DNA from: Escherichia coli
GTDB taxonomy: Bacteria > Pseudomonadota > Gammaproteobacteria > Enterobacterales > Enterobacteriaceae
Assembly (NCBI RefSeq): GCF_036503815.1
Contig: NZ_AP027764.1
Span: 3,100,001-3,164,000 of the forward strand
DNA: 64,000 bases
Direction of reading: 5' to 3'
How positions within the stretch are numbered: position 1 is the stretch's first letter; each line of letters begins with the position of its first letter. Below the pieces are notes generated by a model. It was not told the DNA's origin. It saw only the letters and a list, made by a program, of their open reading frames with translations, and made no database searches. Shown here in pieces: positions 8,859-17,580 of this stretch. A program made the translations under genes and the position numbers.

Positions 8859-10766
8859 TCAGCCACCATTTTTTAACGCTTCAAGATACTCCCAGCGTTC
8901 AAAGGCTTGCTCCAGCTCCTGCTCTGCAGCAGCCATATCGGCGAGCACTTTTTGTGTCTGCTCATGCGGCTGACTGAAGAAGGAAGCATCCGCCACCTGC
9001 GTCTGTAGGGCTTCCAGCTTCGCCTCCAGATCTTCGAGCAATTGCGGTAGCTGCTCCAGTTCGCGCTGCAATTTATAGCTTAGTTTGCTACTGCTGCGTT
9101 TTACAGTTTCTGCTTTTGGCACGGCGGTTTCTTCGGTTTTTTTCACCGCAGGCTGTTTGAGCGCCACATACTGTTCTTGCTGACCACGGGCGTCATGATA
9201 GCCGCCAACATAACGACCAATTTTACCGTCGCCTTCGAAGATCCAGCATTCTGTTACGGTATTATCGACAAACTGACGATCGTGACTCACCAGCAATACC
9301 GTGCCCTGGTAGCTGTCGATCAGTTCTTCCAGCAATTCCAGCGTTTCGACATCAAGGTCGTTGGTCGGTTCGTCAAGAATCAATAAGTTGCTTGGTTTGA
9401 GGAACAAACGCGCCAGCAGCAAGCGGTTACGCTCACCGCCAGATAGCGCACGTACCGGCGTCATCGCCCGTTTCGGATGGAACAGGAAGTCCTGCAAATA
9501 ACCCAGTACATGGCGTGGTTTGCCGTTAACCATCACTTCTTGTTTGCCTTCGGCCAGGTTATCCATCACCGTTTTATCGGGATCCAGTTCCGCGCGGTGC
9601 TGATCGAAATAAGCCACTTCCAGTTTGGTGCCAACGTGAATACGCCCGCTGTCCGCCTGAAGCTGACCGAGCATCAGTTTCAGCAGCGTGGTTTTGCCGC
9701 ATCCATTCGGACCAATCAGGGCAATTTTGTCGCCACGTAGAACCTGGGCAGAAAAATCTTTCACCAGTTGCTTACCGTCGACCTGGTAGCAAACGTCTTC
9801 CATTTCGAAAACGATCTTACCGGAGCGGCTGGCCTCTTCCACCTGCATCTTTGCAGTACCCATCACTTCGCGACGTTCGCCACGCTCGCGACGCATTGCT
9901 TTCAGGGCGCGTACGCGGCCTTCATTACGGGTACGGCGCGCTTTGATCCCCTGGCGGATCCACACTTCTTCCTGCGCAAGTTTGCGATCGAACTCGGCAT
10001 TTTGTAGTTCTTCCACGCGCAGGGCTTCTTCTTTTTCCAGCAGGTACTGGTCGTAATTCCCAGGATAGGTCACAAGCTTGCCGCGATCGAGATCAACAAT
10101 GCGCGTCGCCATATTGCGGATAAACGAACGGTCGTGGGAGATGAAAATTATCGTCCCATTGAAGGTTTTAAGGAATCCTTCCAGCCAGTCGATGGTTTCG
10201 ATATCCAGGTGGTTAGTCGGTTCGTCGAGCAGCAATACGCGCGGATTGCTCACCAGCGCGCGTCCTAATGCCGCTTTACGCAACCAGCCGCCGGAAAGCG
10301 ACGACAGCGCAACGTTAGGATCTAACCCCAGTTGCGCCAGCACTTCGTTAATGCGGTTTTCCAGCTGCCACAGGTTGTGGTGATCCAGCTGTTCCTGAAC
10401 CTTCGCCAGTTCGTTGAGATTTTTCTCGCTCGGGTCGTTCATCACCAGGCGCGAAATATCGTGATAGCGTTTCAGGTATTCCGCTTGTTCTTCAATGCCT
10501 TCGGCAACGAAATCATAAACGCTACCCTCAACGTTACGCGGCGGATCCTGTTGCAGACGAGCTACAATCAAATCTTGCTCGTAAATAATGCGACCGTCAT
10601 CCAGCCCTTGTTCACGGTTGAGGATTTTCATTAACGTCGATTTGCCTGCGCCGTTACGGCCTACCAGACAAACACGTTCGTTATCTTCGATATGCAGTTC
10701 TGCGTTATCGAGAAGCGGCGCGTCGCTGAACGACAGCCATGCGCCATGCATACTGATTAATGACAT
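8859..10766 (-). CDS. uup: ABC-F ATPase Uup
   Basis: 635 residues. Two ABC cassettes in one chain without membrane segments: Walker A GRNGAGKST near residue 36 with signature LSGGW, and GPNGCGKTT near residue 353 with signature LSGGERNR; Walker B LLLDEP and LILDEP. A positively charged linker and a C-terminal coiled coil (about 560-635) complete the protein. ABC-F proteins act on ribosomes; uup mutants were known first for higher precise transposon excision, and the coiled coil binds DNA. It follows rlmL by 11 nt, so the two are probably co-transcribed. Confidence 0.97.
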   Translation of the reverse strand: MSLISMHGAWLSFSDAPLLDNAELHIEDNERVCLVGRNGAGKSTLMKILNREQGLDDGRIIYEQDLIVARLQQDPPRNVEGSVYDFVAEGIEEQAEYLKRYHDISRLVMNDPSEKNLNELAKVQEQLDHHNLWQLENRINEVLAQLGLDPNVALSSLSGGWLRKAALGRALVSNPRVLLLDEPTNHLDIETIDWLEGFLKTFNGTIIFISHDRSFIRNMATRIVDLDRGKLVTYPGNYDQYLLEKEEALRVEELQNAEFDRKLAQEEVWIRQGIKARRTRNEGRVRALKAMRRERGERREVMGTAKMQVEEASRSGKIVFEMEDVCYQVDGKQLVKDFSAQVLRGDKIALIGPNGCGKTTLLKLMLGQLQADSGRIHVGTKLEVAYFDQHRAELDPDKTVMDNLAEGKQEVMVNGKPRHVLGYLQDFLFHPKRAMTPVRALSGGERNRLLLARLFLKPSNLLILDEPTNDLDVETLELLEELIDSYQGTVLLVSHDRQFVDNTVTECWIFEGDGKIGRYVGGYHDARGQQEQYVALKQPAVKKTEETAVPKAETVKRSSSKLSYKLQRELEQLPQLLEDLEAKLEALQTQVADASFFSQPHEQTQKVLADMAAAEQELEQAFERWEYLEALKNGG

Positions 10767-10777
10767 TACTATTCCTT

Positions 10778-12886
10778 TCAGGCTGCGGTAATCAGCCAGC
10801 AGTTGTGGATCTGGCGGTTACGGGCGAAATCCTGGGAGAGCGTTTTTTGCGTAATTTCTTGTGCTTTCAGTCCCAGTTTTGCCAGTCCGTCAAGATCCAT
10901 ACGGAATCCACGTTTGTTGTTCGAGAACATGATCGTCCCACCAGCACGCAGCAGACGTTTCAAATCTTTCATCAGCGCCAGATGATCGCGCTGAACATCA
11001 AACGCATCTTCCATTCGTTTTGAGTTAGAGAAGGTTGGCGGATCAATAAAGATCAGATCGAACTGTTCATTTGCCTCACGCAGCCATGCCAGGCAATCGG
11101 CCTGAATCAGGCGATGCGCTCGGCCAGTTAAGCCATTCAGACGCAGGTTGCGTTCTGCCCACTCCAGATAAGTACGCGACATATCCACGGTGGTGGTGCT
11201 GCGTGCACCGCCTAATCCCGCATGCACGGTGGCGCTGCCGGTATAAGAGAACAGGTTGAGGAAATCTTTGCCTTTGCTCATCTGACCGAGCATACGACGG
11301 GCGATACGGTGATCGAGGAACAGACCGGTATCGAGGTAATCCGTCAGGTTCACCCACAAGTGAGCGTTATATTCGGTAACTTCAAGAAACTCGCCCTTCT
11401 CGCCCAGTTTCTGGTACTGATTTTTGCCCTTCTGGCGTTCACGGGTTTTCAGCACCAGTTTGTTTGGCGCAATCCCCAGTACAGAAATGGTTGCAGCGAT
11501 AATATCGAACAGACGCTGACGCGCTTTGTGCGCATCAATAGTTTTTGGCGGCGCATACTCCTGCACTACCACCCAGTCGGCATAACGGTCAACGGCAACG
11601 TTATACTCCGGCAGATCGGCATCATACAGGCGATAACATTCAATCCCTTCCTGACGTGCCCACTTCTCGAATTTTTTGAGGTTCTTACGCAGGCGGTTGG
11701 CGTAGTCTTCCGCTACCATTGCCGGTTTGCTGTCTGGTGTGCTTTCGGCAACGTGATAATTTTTCTGTACGCAGTCCAGCGGGCCGTTTTTCGCCTTGTA
11801 CTGTTTGTCTGCACGCAGCTGCAGGCAGCTTAGCAGATCCGGCGAGGCACTAAACAAAGAGAGATTCCAGCCACCGAACTGGTTTTTCATAATTCGGCCC
11901 AGCAGGCTATGCAGCGCAATCAGCGCCGGTTCGCTGTCCAGACGTTCACCGTATGGCGGGTTGCTCAACACTGTACCGTACGGCCCTTTCGGCAGCGGAT
12001 TGGTCAGTTGCGCAACATCTTTCACCTCAAAGGTGATCAGTTCACCAATCCCCGCAAGACGGGCGTTAGTGCGCGCACGTTGAATCACCCGTGCGTCGCT
12101 GTCCGAACCGTAAAAATGAGAGCTATACTCAGCCAGGCCTTTACGGGCGCGAGTTTGCGCTTCCGCTTTCACTTCCTGCCAGATAGCTTCATCATGCTGC
12201 GCCCAGCCGCTAAAGCCCCAACGCCCACGGTGCAAACCTGGTGCGCGATCGGTCGCCAGCATCGCAGCTTCAATCAGCAACGTACCAGAACCACACATTG
12301 GATCGAGCAGCGGTGTTCCCGGCTGCCAGCCGGATCGCATCACAATCGCGGCTGCCAGGGTTTCTTTGATCGGCGCAATACCAGCACGATCGCGATAGCC
12401 ACGCAGATGTAAACCATCACCACTGAGATCAAGGGCGATACTGGCAGTTTCTTTATGCAGCCAGACGTTAACGCGGATATCCGGCGCATCGCGATCAACA
12501 TTTGGACGCGGCAAATTTTTCCGCGTGAAAGCATCGACGATCGCGTCTTTCACTTTCATCGCGCCGTACTGGCTGTTGCGAATGGTGTCATTTAAACCAC
12601 TGAAATGGACAGCGAAGGTCGCGCCAGGATTAAACATCTCTGTCCAGTTGATCGCCTGAACGCCGAGATAGAGGTCTAAATCACTGTAAACCTTACACTC
12701 GCCCAGCGGCAACATAATACGCGAGGCCAGGCGGCTCCACATCAGGCTCTGGTAAACAAGCCGTGTGTCGCCCTTAAAATGGACCCCACCCTGAACCACC
12801 TGGCATTCAACGGCCCCCAGGTTTTCCAGTTCAGTTTTTAACAGCTCTTCCAGCCCACGGGCCGTACTGGCAAACAGAGAATTCAT
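10778..12886 (-). CDS. rlmL: Bifunctional 23S rRNA methyltransferase RlmKL
   Basis: 702 residues. THUMP domain at the N-terminus, then an m2G2445 methyltransferase domain (RlmL) with catalytic NPPYGERL, and a C-terminal m7G2069 methyltransferase domain (RlmK) with DPPTFSNSK. The two-domain fusion is typical of gammaproteobacteria. The enzyme modifies 23S rRNA helix 74. It is divergent from ycbX with a 97-nt gap. Confidence 0.98.
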   Translation of the reverse strand: MNSLFASTARGLEELLKTELENLGAVECQVVQGGVHFKGDTRLVYQSLMWSRLASRIMLPLGECKVYSDLDLYLGVQAINWTEMFNPGATFAVHFSGLNDTIRNSQYGAMKVKDAIVDAFTRKNLPRPNVDRDAPDIRVNVWLHKETASIALDLSGDGLHLRGYRDRAGIAPIKETLAAAIVMRSGWQPGTPLLDPMCGSGTLLIEAAMLATDRAPGLHRGRWGFSGWAQHDEAIWQEVKAEAQTRARKGLAEYSSHFYGSDSDARVIQRARTNARLAGIGELITFEVKDVAQLTNPLPKGPYGTVLSNPPYGERLDSEPALIALHSLLGRIMKNQFGGWNLSLFSASPDLLSCLQLRADKQYKAKNGPLDCVQKNYHVAESTPDSKPAMVAEDYANRLRKNLKKFEKWARQEGIECYRLYDADLPEYNVAVDRYADWVVVQEYAPPKTIDAHKARQRLFDIIAATISVLGIAPNKLVLKTRERQKGKNQYQKLGEKGEFLEVTEYNAHLWVNLTDYLDTGLFLDHRIARRMLGQMSKGKDFLNLFSYTGSATVHAGLGGARSTTTVDMSRTYLEWAERNLRLNGLTGRAHRLIQADCLAWLREANEQFDLIFIDPPTFSNSKRMEDAFDVQRDHLALMKDLKRLLRAGGTIMFSNNKRGFRMDLDGLAKLGLKAQEITQKTLSQDFARNRQIHNCWLITAA

Positions 12887-12983
12887 ATCGTCACTTTTAC
12901 TCTAAGAAAATTGTTGCGCATTATAGCTAATAAGCGCGTCATGTCATAAAGTTGAGGGCTTATTTTCATTTGAGGACCGCACC

Positions 12984-14093
12984 GTGGCGACATTAACCCG
13001 GCTTTTTATTCATCCTGTTAAATCGATGCGCGGCATTGGTCTTACACATGCTCTGGCAGATGTCAGTGGTCTGGCCTTCGATCGCATCTTTATGATCACG
13101 GAACCTGACGGTACGTTTATTACCGCTCGCCAGTTTCCCCAGATGGTACGGTTTACTCCTTCACCTGTGCATGATGGCTTGCATCTCACCGCACCAGATG
13201 GCAGTAGCGCATATGTTCGTTTTGCTGATTTCGCCACACAAGACGCACCAACCGAAGTTTGGGGCACACATTTTACCGCGCGAATTGCGCCAGACGCGAT
13301 CAACAAATGGTTAAGTGGATTTTTCTCCCGCGAAGTGCAATTGCGCTGGGTGGGGCCACAAATGACCCGGCGCGTGAAACGCCACAACACTGTACCTCTG
13401 TCATTTGCTGATGGCTATCCTTACCTTCTTGCTAACGAAGCCTCGTTACGTGATCTCCAACAACGTTGTCCGGCCAGTGTAAAAATGGAGCAATTCCGCC
13501 CCAATCTGGTGGTTTCCGGCGCGTCAGCCTGGGAAGAAGATAGCTGGAAAGTGATTCGTATTGGTGATGTGGTGTTTGATGTGGTTAAGCCTTGCAGCCG
13601 CTGTATTTTCACCACCGTCAGTCCGGAAAAAGGACAAAAGCATCCGGCAGGTGAACCATTAAAAACATTGCAATCTTTCCGAACAGCCCAGGATAACGGC
13701 GATGTCGATTTTGGTCAGAATTTAATTGCCCGTAATAGTGGCGTGATTCGCGTTGGCGACGAGGTGGAAATTCTTGCAACGGCTCCGGCGAAAGTTTACG
13801 GCGCAGCTGCCGTGGACGATACCGTCGACGCCGCACAGCAACCGGACGCAAATGTAGATATTGACTGGCAAGGGCAGGCATTTCGTGGAAATAACCAACA
13901 GGTTCTGCTGGAGCAATTAGAAAATCGGGGAATTCGTATCCCTTATTCTTGCCGCGCGGGCATTTGTGGAAGCTGCCGTGTTCAGCTTTTAGAAGGCGAA
14001 GTCACACCGCTCAAAAAATCGGCAATCAGCAATGATGGTACCATTCTTTGCTGTAGTTGTGTGCCGAAGACTGCGCTTAAACTAGCGCGTTAA
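12984..14093 (+). CDS. ycbX: MOSC and 2Fe-2S ferredoxin domain protein YcbX
   Basis: 369 residues from a GTG start at 12984 (MATLTRLFIHPVKS). An N-terminal beta-barrel and MOSC domain come first (conserved CSRCIFTTV near residue 206), followed by a plant-type 2Fe-2S ferredoxin domain with CRAGICGSC and a final CC pair near residues 348-351. YcbX is known to be needed, with molybdenum cofactor, for detoxifying N-hydroxylated base analogues such as 6-N-hydroxylaminopurine. The end overlaps the convergent zapC by 4 nt. Confidence 0.95.
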   Translation: MATLTRLFIHPVKSMRGIGLTHALADVSGLAFDRIFMITEPDGTFITARQFPQMVRFTPSPVHDGLHLTAPDGSSAYVRFADFATQDAPTEVWGTHFTARIAPDAINKWLSGFFSREVQLRWVGPQMTRRVKRHNTVPLSFADGYPYLLANEASLRDLQQRCPASVKMEQFRPNLVVSGASAWEEDSWKVIRIGDVVFDVVKPCSRCIFTTVSPEKGQKHPAGEPLKTLQSFRTAQDNGDVDFGQNLIARNSGVIRVGDEVEILATAPAKVYGAAAVDDTVDAAQQPDANVDIDWQGQAFRGNNQQVLLEQLENRGIRIPYSCRAGICGSCRVQLLEGEVTPLKKSAISNDGTILCCSCVPKTALKLAR

Positions 14094-14632
14094 ACTGCCT
14101 GTTCGAGGCTGAAACTGTCAACATTAACCTGCGGTTTCAGCCTGTCATTCATGATTTTGATGGCGTCCCCCAACTGCATCGCGCGACCCGCAATAACAAC
14201 GCAGGGTTGTGCCAGCAGGCATAGTGCGGCATTTTCGCCAGATTCAACGACCAGCAAATTGACTTGCTCGTGAGTGTCGCTCAACCAAACGCAGGCCGCA
14301 TCGCCCGGCATGGGCACCCACATTTCACCATGGGAAACAAAATGCCAGCTTTTCGGCATTTGTGGTTTGAGATAACGAATTGCCACCAGTGCATTGAGCA
14401 CAAGTTCGGCTTTTTGTTCTTTAGATAAATTAAAATCGCGGCATTTTTCTTCAAATGAGAAATAGAGCGCGGCGTCGTCAACGCAAAAGCCTGCGGGAGA
14501 AAAGGCATCTGGAGTCAACATTTTGCGCGCAAAACGTGAGCGAAATAGCATACCATTGGCTAAATCGAGCATCATTCGATCGTGCTCTTCATCGTAATAC
14601 CAACGCCAGTTATCGTCTGGTTTAATTCGCAT
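14090..14632 (-). CDS. zapC: Cell division protein ZapC
   Basis: 180 residues from ATG 14632 (MRIKPDDNWRWYYDEE); an upstream in-frame start would add 12 residues not found in the family. ZapC is a cytoplasmic FtsZ-associated protein that promotes protofilament bundling and stabilises the Z-ring; it is degraded by ClpXP. The C-terminus overlaps ycbX by 4 nt in convergent orientation, so no terminator stands between them. Confidence 0.95.
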   Translation of the reverse strand: MRIKPDDNWRWYYDEEHDRMMLDLANGMLFRSRFARKMLTPDAFSPAGFCVDDAALYFSFEEKCRDFNLSKEQKAELVLNALVAIRYLKPQMPKSWHFVSHGEMWVPMPGDAACVWLSDTHEQVNLLVVESGENAALCLLAQPCVVIAGRAMQLGDAIKIMNDRLKPQVNVDSFSLEQAV

Positions 14633-14805
14633 TTGCCTCTCCCCTACCCTATAAAACCGCAGCAACACAATCCATTGTCGCTTCGCTTAATAACCTCAAC
14701 AATAAAAGTACAAAATGTCTAAATAAGCAACAGCGATGAATATAAAACAACCAGGGCTTAAAATAAAGCCCTGATTATCTTATAAAGAGGAATTCGAAGA
14801 AATAA

Positions 14806-15816
14806 TTAGATATGGGTAACGATTTCTTTAATCAGCGGCGGACCTTTAAAAATAAAACCAGAATAAATTTGCACCAGTGAGGCCCCCGCAGCAATCTTTT
14901 CACGCGCAGCGATAACCGAGTCAATGCCGCCAACACCGATGATCGGTAAGCGACCGTTTAATTCCTGTGACAAGCGGCGAATAATTTCTGTGCTTTTTAA
15001 CTGAAGCGGACGACCACTTAAGCCACCGGTTTGATCACAATTTTTCATTCCCTGAACCAGAGAACGATCGAGCGTGGTATTGGTTGCAATAACGCCATCA
15101 ATATTATGGCGAACTAAACTATCGGCAACCTGGATCAATTCTTCTTCAGAAAGATCCGGCGCGATCTTCACTGCGATCGGCACATATTTATGGTGCATCG
15201 CTTGCAAATCATTTTGCTTATTTTTAATCGCGGTTAAGAGATCATCCAGCGCTTCGCCATATTGCAGTGTGCGTAATCCTGGGGTATTCGGCGATGAAAT
15301 ATTGATGGCGATATATCCCGCATAAGCATAGATTTTTTCCATACAAATCAGATAGTCATCTTTACCCTGCTCCACCGGCGTATCTTTATTTTTGCCGATG
15401 TTAATACCCAGGACGCCATCATAATGGGCTTTTTTTACGTTCTCTACGAGGTTATCAACGCCAAGATTATTAAAGCCCATACGGTTGATCAAACCTTCGG
15501 CATCTACCAGACGAAAGAGACGCGGCTTGTCATTACCTGGCTGTGGACGTGGCGTGACGGTACCGATCTCGATAGATCCAAACCCCATCGCGCCTAACGC
15601 GTCAATGCACTCCCCGTCTTTATCAAGACCGGCTGCCAGACCAAGCGGATTTTTAAACGTCAGGCCCATGCAGTTAACAGGTTTCGCAGGCACTTTCTGC
15701 CGCACCAGTGCTTCAAACGGCGTTCCTGTAATACGGCGTAATTGCTGAAAAGTAAACTCATGAGCGCGCTCTGGATCGAGCTGGAAAAGGGCTTTACGAA
15801 CGAAGGGGTAGTACAT
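14806..15816 (-). CDS. pyrD: Dihydroorotate dehydrogenase (quinone), class 2
   Basis: 336 residues. The start at 15816 (MYYPFVRKALF) follows AGGAGAG; a longer in-frame reading passes through the regulatory leader. Class 2 features: an N-terminal amphipathic membrane-binding helix, FMN barrel, and the catalytic Ser in NISSPNTPG. It oxidises dihydroorotate to orotate with ubiquinone in pyrimidine synthesis. The upstream leader carries the known pyrimidine start-site switch hairpin and a PurR box. Confidence 0.98.
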   Translation of the reverse strand: MYYPFVRKALFQLDPERAHEFTFQQLRRITGTPFEALVRQKVPAKPVNCMGLTFKNPLGLAAGLDKDGECIDALGAMGFGSIEIGTVTPRPQPGNDKPRLFRLVDAEGLINRMGFNNLGVDNLVENVKKAHYDGVLGINIGKNKDTPVEQGKDDYLICMEKIYAYAGYIAINISSPNTPGLRTLQYGEALDDLLTAIKNKQNDLQAMHHKYVPIAVKIAPDLSEEELIQVADSLVRHNIDGVIATNTTLDRSLVQGMKNCDQTGGLSGRPLQLKSTEIIRRLSQELNGRLPIIGVGGIDSVIAAREKIAAGASLVQIYSGFIFKGPPLIKEIVTHI

Positions 15817-15831
15817 GAACTCTCCTGGATT

Positions 15832-15917
15832 CCCGGTGTGCAAACCGGGGGCGTATTATGTGCGAGTTCGGACTAAAAGGGAATTGGCCTGTGGCAAAAA
15901 ATAGCAAACGTTTTCTT
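15832..15917 (-). promoter_or_regulatory. pyrD promoter: leader hairpin and PurR operator
   Basis: On the minus strand, CATAAT (15855-15860) is a likely -10, with initiation in the run of C just after it. The leader can fold CCCGGT/ACCGGG (15832-15837 with 15844-15849), close to the ribosome-binding site. In E. coli, start choice at these C/G positions under pyrimidine supply decides whether this hairpin forms and blocks translation. A PurR box (16-mer at 15902-15917, core GCAAACGTTTTC) lies upstream. Both mechanisms are established for pyrD; the match here is by sequence. Confidence 0.78.
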
Positions 15918-16052
15918 ATTGCGCTTTTTTTATGCTTTTTTTGGCTTTTCTTCCTCAGATAAATCATTTCGACTCGCGGGCCACCTCTGTCAGACTGACC
16001 GAATTGTTATCAATGTTAACAAAACAAGAACAATTGGTTATAAGGAGAGAGT

Positions 16053-16628
16053 ATGCGTGTCATCACCCTGGCGGGTAGTCCTCGCTTTCCTTCTCGCTCC
16101 AGCTCCTTGCTGGAATATGCGCGGGAAAAACTGAATGGCCTGGATGTAGAGGTTTATCACTGGAATCTGCAAAACTTCGCCCCGGAAGATCTGCTCTATG
16201 CCCGTTTCGATAGTCCGGCGCTAAAAACCTTCACCGAACAATTGCAACAGGCCGATGGGTTGATTGTCGCCACGCCAGTGTATAAAGCCGCCTATTCCGG
16301 AGCGCTGAAAACCCTGCTCGACCTGCTGCCTGAACGCGCTTTGCAAGGCAAAGTGGTGCTGCCGCTGGCAACGGGCGGCACGGTGGCCCATCTGCTGGCA
16401 GTCGATTACGCCCTTAAACCGGTTTTAAGCGCACTGAAAGCCCAGGAGATCCTGCACGGCGTGTTTGCCGATGACTCACAAGTAATTGATTACCACCACA
16501 AACCCCAGTTCACGCCAAATCTGCAAACCCGTCTTGATACCGCGCTAGAAACTTTCTGGCAGGCACTTCACCGCCGTGATGTTCAGGTTCCTGACCTTCT
16601 TTCTCTGCGAGGTAATGCCCATGCGTAA
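16053..16628 (+). CDS. ssuE: NADPH-dependent FMN reductase SsuE
   Basis: 191 residues, flavodoxin-like fold with the phosphate-binding GSPRFPSRSS near the N-terminus. It supplies reduced FMN to the monooxygenase SsuD. The strong Shine-Dalgarno AAGGAG (16042-16047) fixes the start. First gene of ssuEADCB, which in E. coli is expressed under sulfate starvation through Cbl and CysB. It overlaps ssuA by 8 nt. Confidence 0.98.
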   Translation: MRVITLAGSPRFPSRSSSLLEYAREKLNGLDVEVYHWNLQNFAPEDLLYARFDSPALKTFTEQLQQADGLIVATPVYKAAYSGALKTLLDLLPERALQGKVVLPLATGGTVAHLLAVDYALKPVLSALKAQEILHGVFADDSQVIDYHHKPQFTPNLQTRLDTALETFWQALHRRDVQVPDLLSLRGNAHA

Positions 16629-17580
16629 CATCATTAAACTGGCGCTTGCGGGATTGCTTAGCGTCTCGACACTCGCAGTTGCCGCGGAATCTTCGCCAGA
16701 AGCGTTAAGGATTGGCTATCAGAAAAGCAATATCAGTTCGGTACTGGCGAAAAATTACCAAATGCTGGAAAAACGCTATCCGCAAACAAAAATCTCGTGG
16801 GTGGAGTTTCCCGCGGGTCCGCAAATGTTGGAGGCGTTGAACGTTGGCAGTATTGATCTCGGCAGTACCGGGGATATTCCACCAATCTTTGCTCAGGCCG
16901 CCGGGGCTGATTTGGTGTACGTGGGCGTCGAGCCGCCGAAGCCCAAAGCCGAAGTGATTCTGGTGGCAGATAACAGCCCGATCAAAACCGTAGCCGATCT
17001 TAAAGGTCACAAAGTTGCTTTTCAGAAAGGTTCCAGTTCACACAACCTTTTACTGCGAGCCCTTCGCCAGGCCGGGCTTAAATTCACGGATATCCAGCCC
17101 ACTTACCTGACGCCCGCCGATGCCCGCGCCGCGTTCCAGCAAGGTAACGTCGACGCCTGGGCTATCTGGGATCCCTACTATTCCGCCGCGTTATTACAGG
17201 GCGGCGTGCGGGTGCTAAAAGACGGCACCGATCTCAATCAAACTGGATCGTTTTATCTGGCTGCCCGTCCGTATGCAGAAAAAAACGGCGCATTTATTCA
17301 GGGTGTACTGGCAACCTTTAGTGAGGCCGATGCGTTAACCCGCAGCCAGCGCGAGCAAAGCATCGCTTTACTGGCAAAAACGATGGGCTTACCAACGCCG
17401 GTGATTGCCTCTTATTTAGATCATCGCCCCCCTACCACCATCAAACCGGTTAACGCCGAGGTTGCCGTCTTACAGCAGCAAACGGCAGATCTGTTTTATG
17501 AAAACCGTCTGGTGCCGAAAAAAGTCGATATTCGCCAGCGCATCTGGCAGCCCACTCAACTGGAAGGAAAACAATTATGA
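16621..17580 (+). CDS. ssuA: Alkanesulfonate-binding periplasmic protein SsuA
   Basis: 319 residues with signal peptide (cleavage near AVAA|ESS). Substrate-binding protein of the alkanesulfonate ABC importer; motifs GSIDLGSTGDIPP and QKGSSSHN line the ligand cleft. The ATG at 16621 overlaps the ssuE end by 8 nt and begins the signal peptide MRNIIKLAL. Residues about 34-55 differ from K-12 in a tight cluster (QKSNISSVLAKNYQML here), while the rest is nearly the same. It overlaps ssuD by 4 nt. Confidence 0.97.
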   Translation: MRNIIKLALAGLLSVSTLAVAAESSPEALRIGYQKSNISSVLAKNYQMLEKRYPQTKISWVEFPAGPQMLEALNVGSIDLGSTGDIPPIFAQAAGADLVYVGVEPPKPKAEVILVADNSPIKTVADLKGHKVAFQKGSSSHNLLLRALRQAGLKFTDIQPTYLTPADARAAFQQGNVDAWAIWDPYYSAALLQGGVRVLKDGTDLNQTGSFYLAARPYAEKNGAFIQGVLATFSEADALTRSQREQSIALLAKTMGLPTPVIASYLDHRPPTTIKPVNAEVAVLQQQTADLFYENRLVPKKVDIRQRIWQPTQLEGKQL

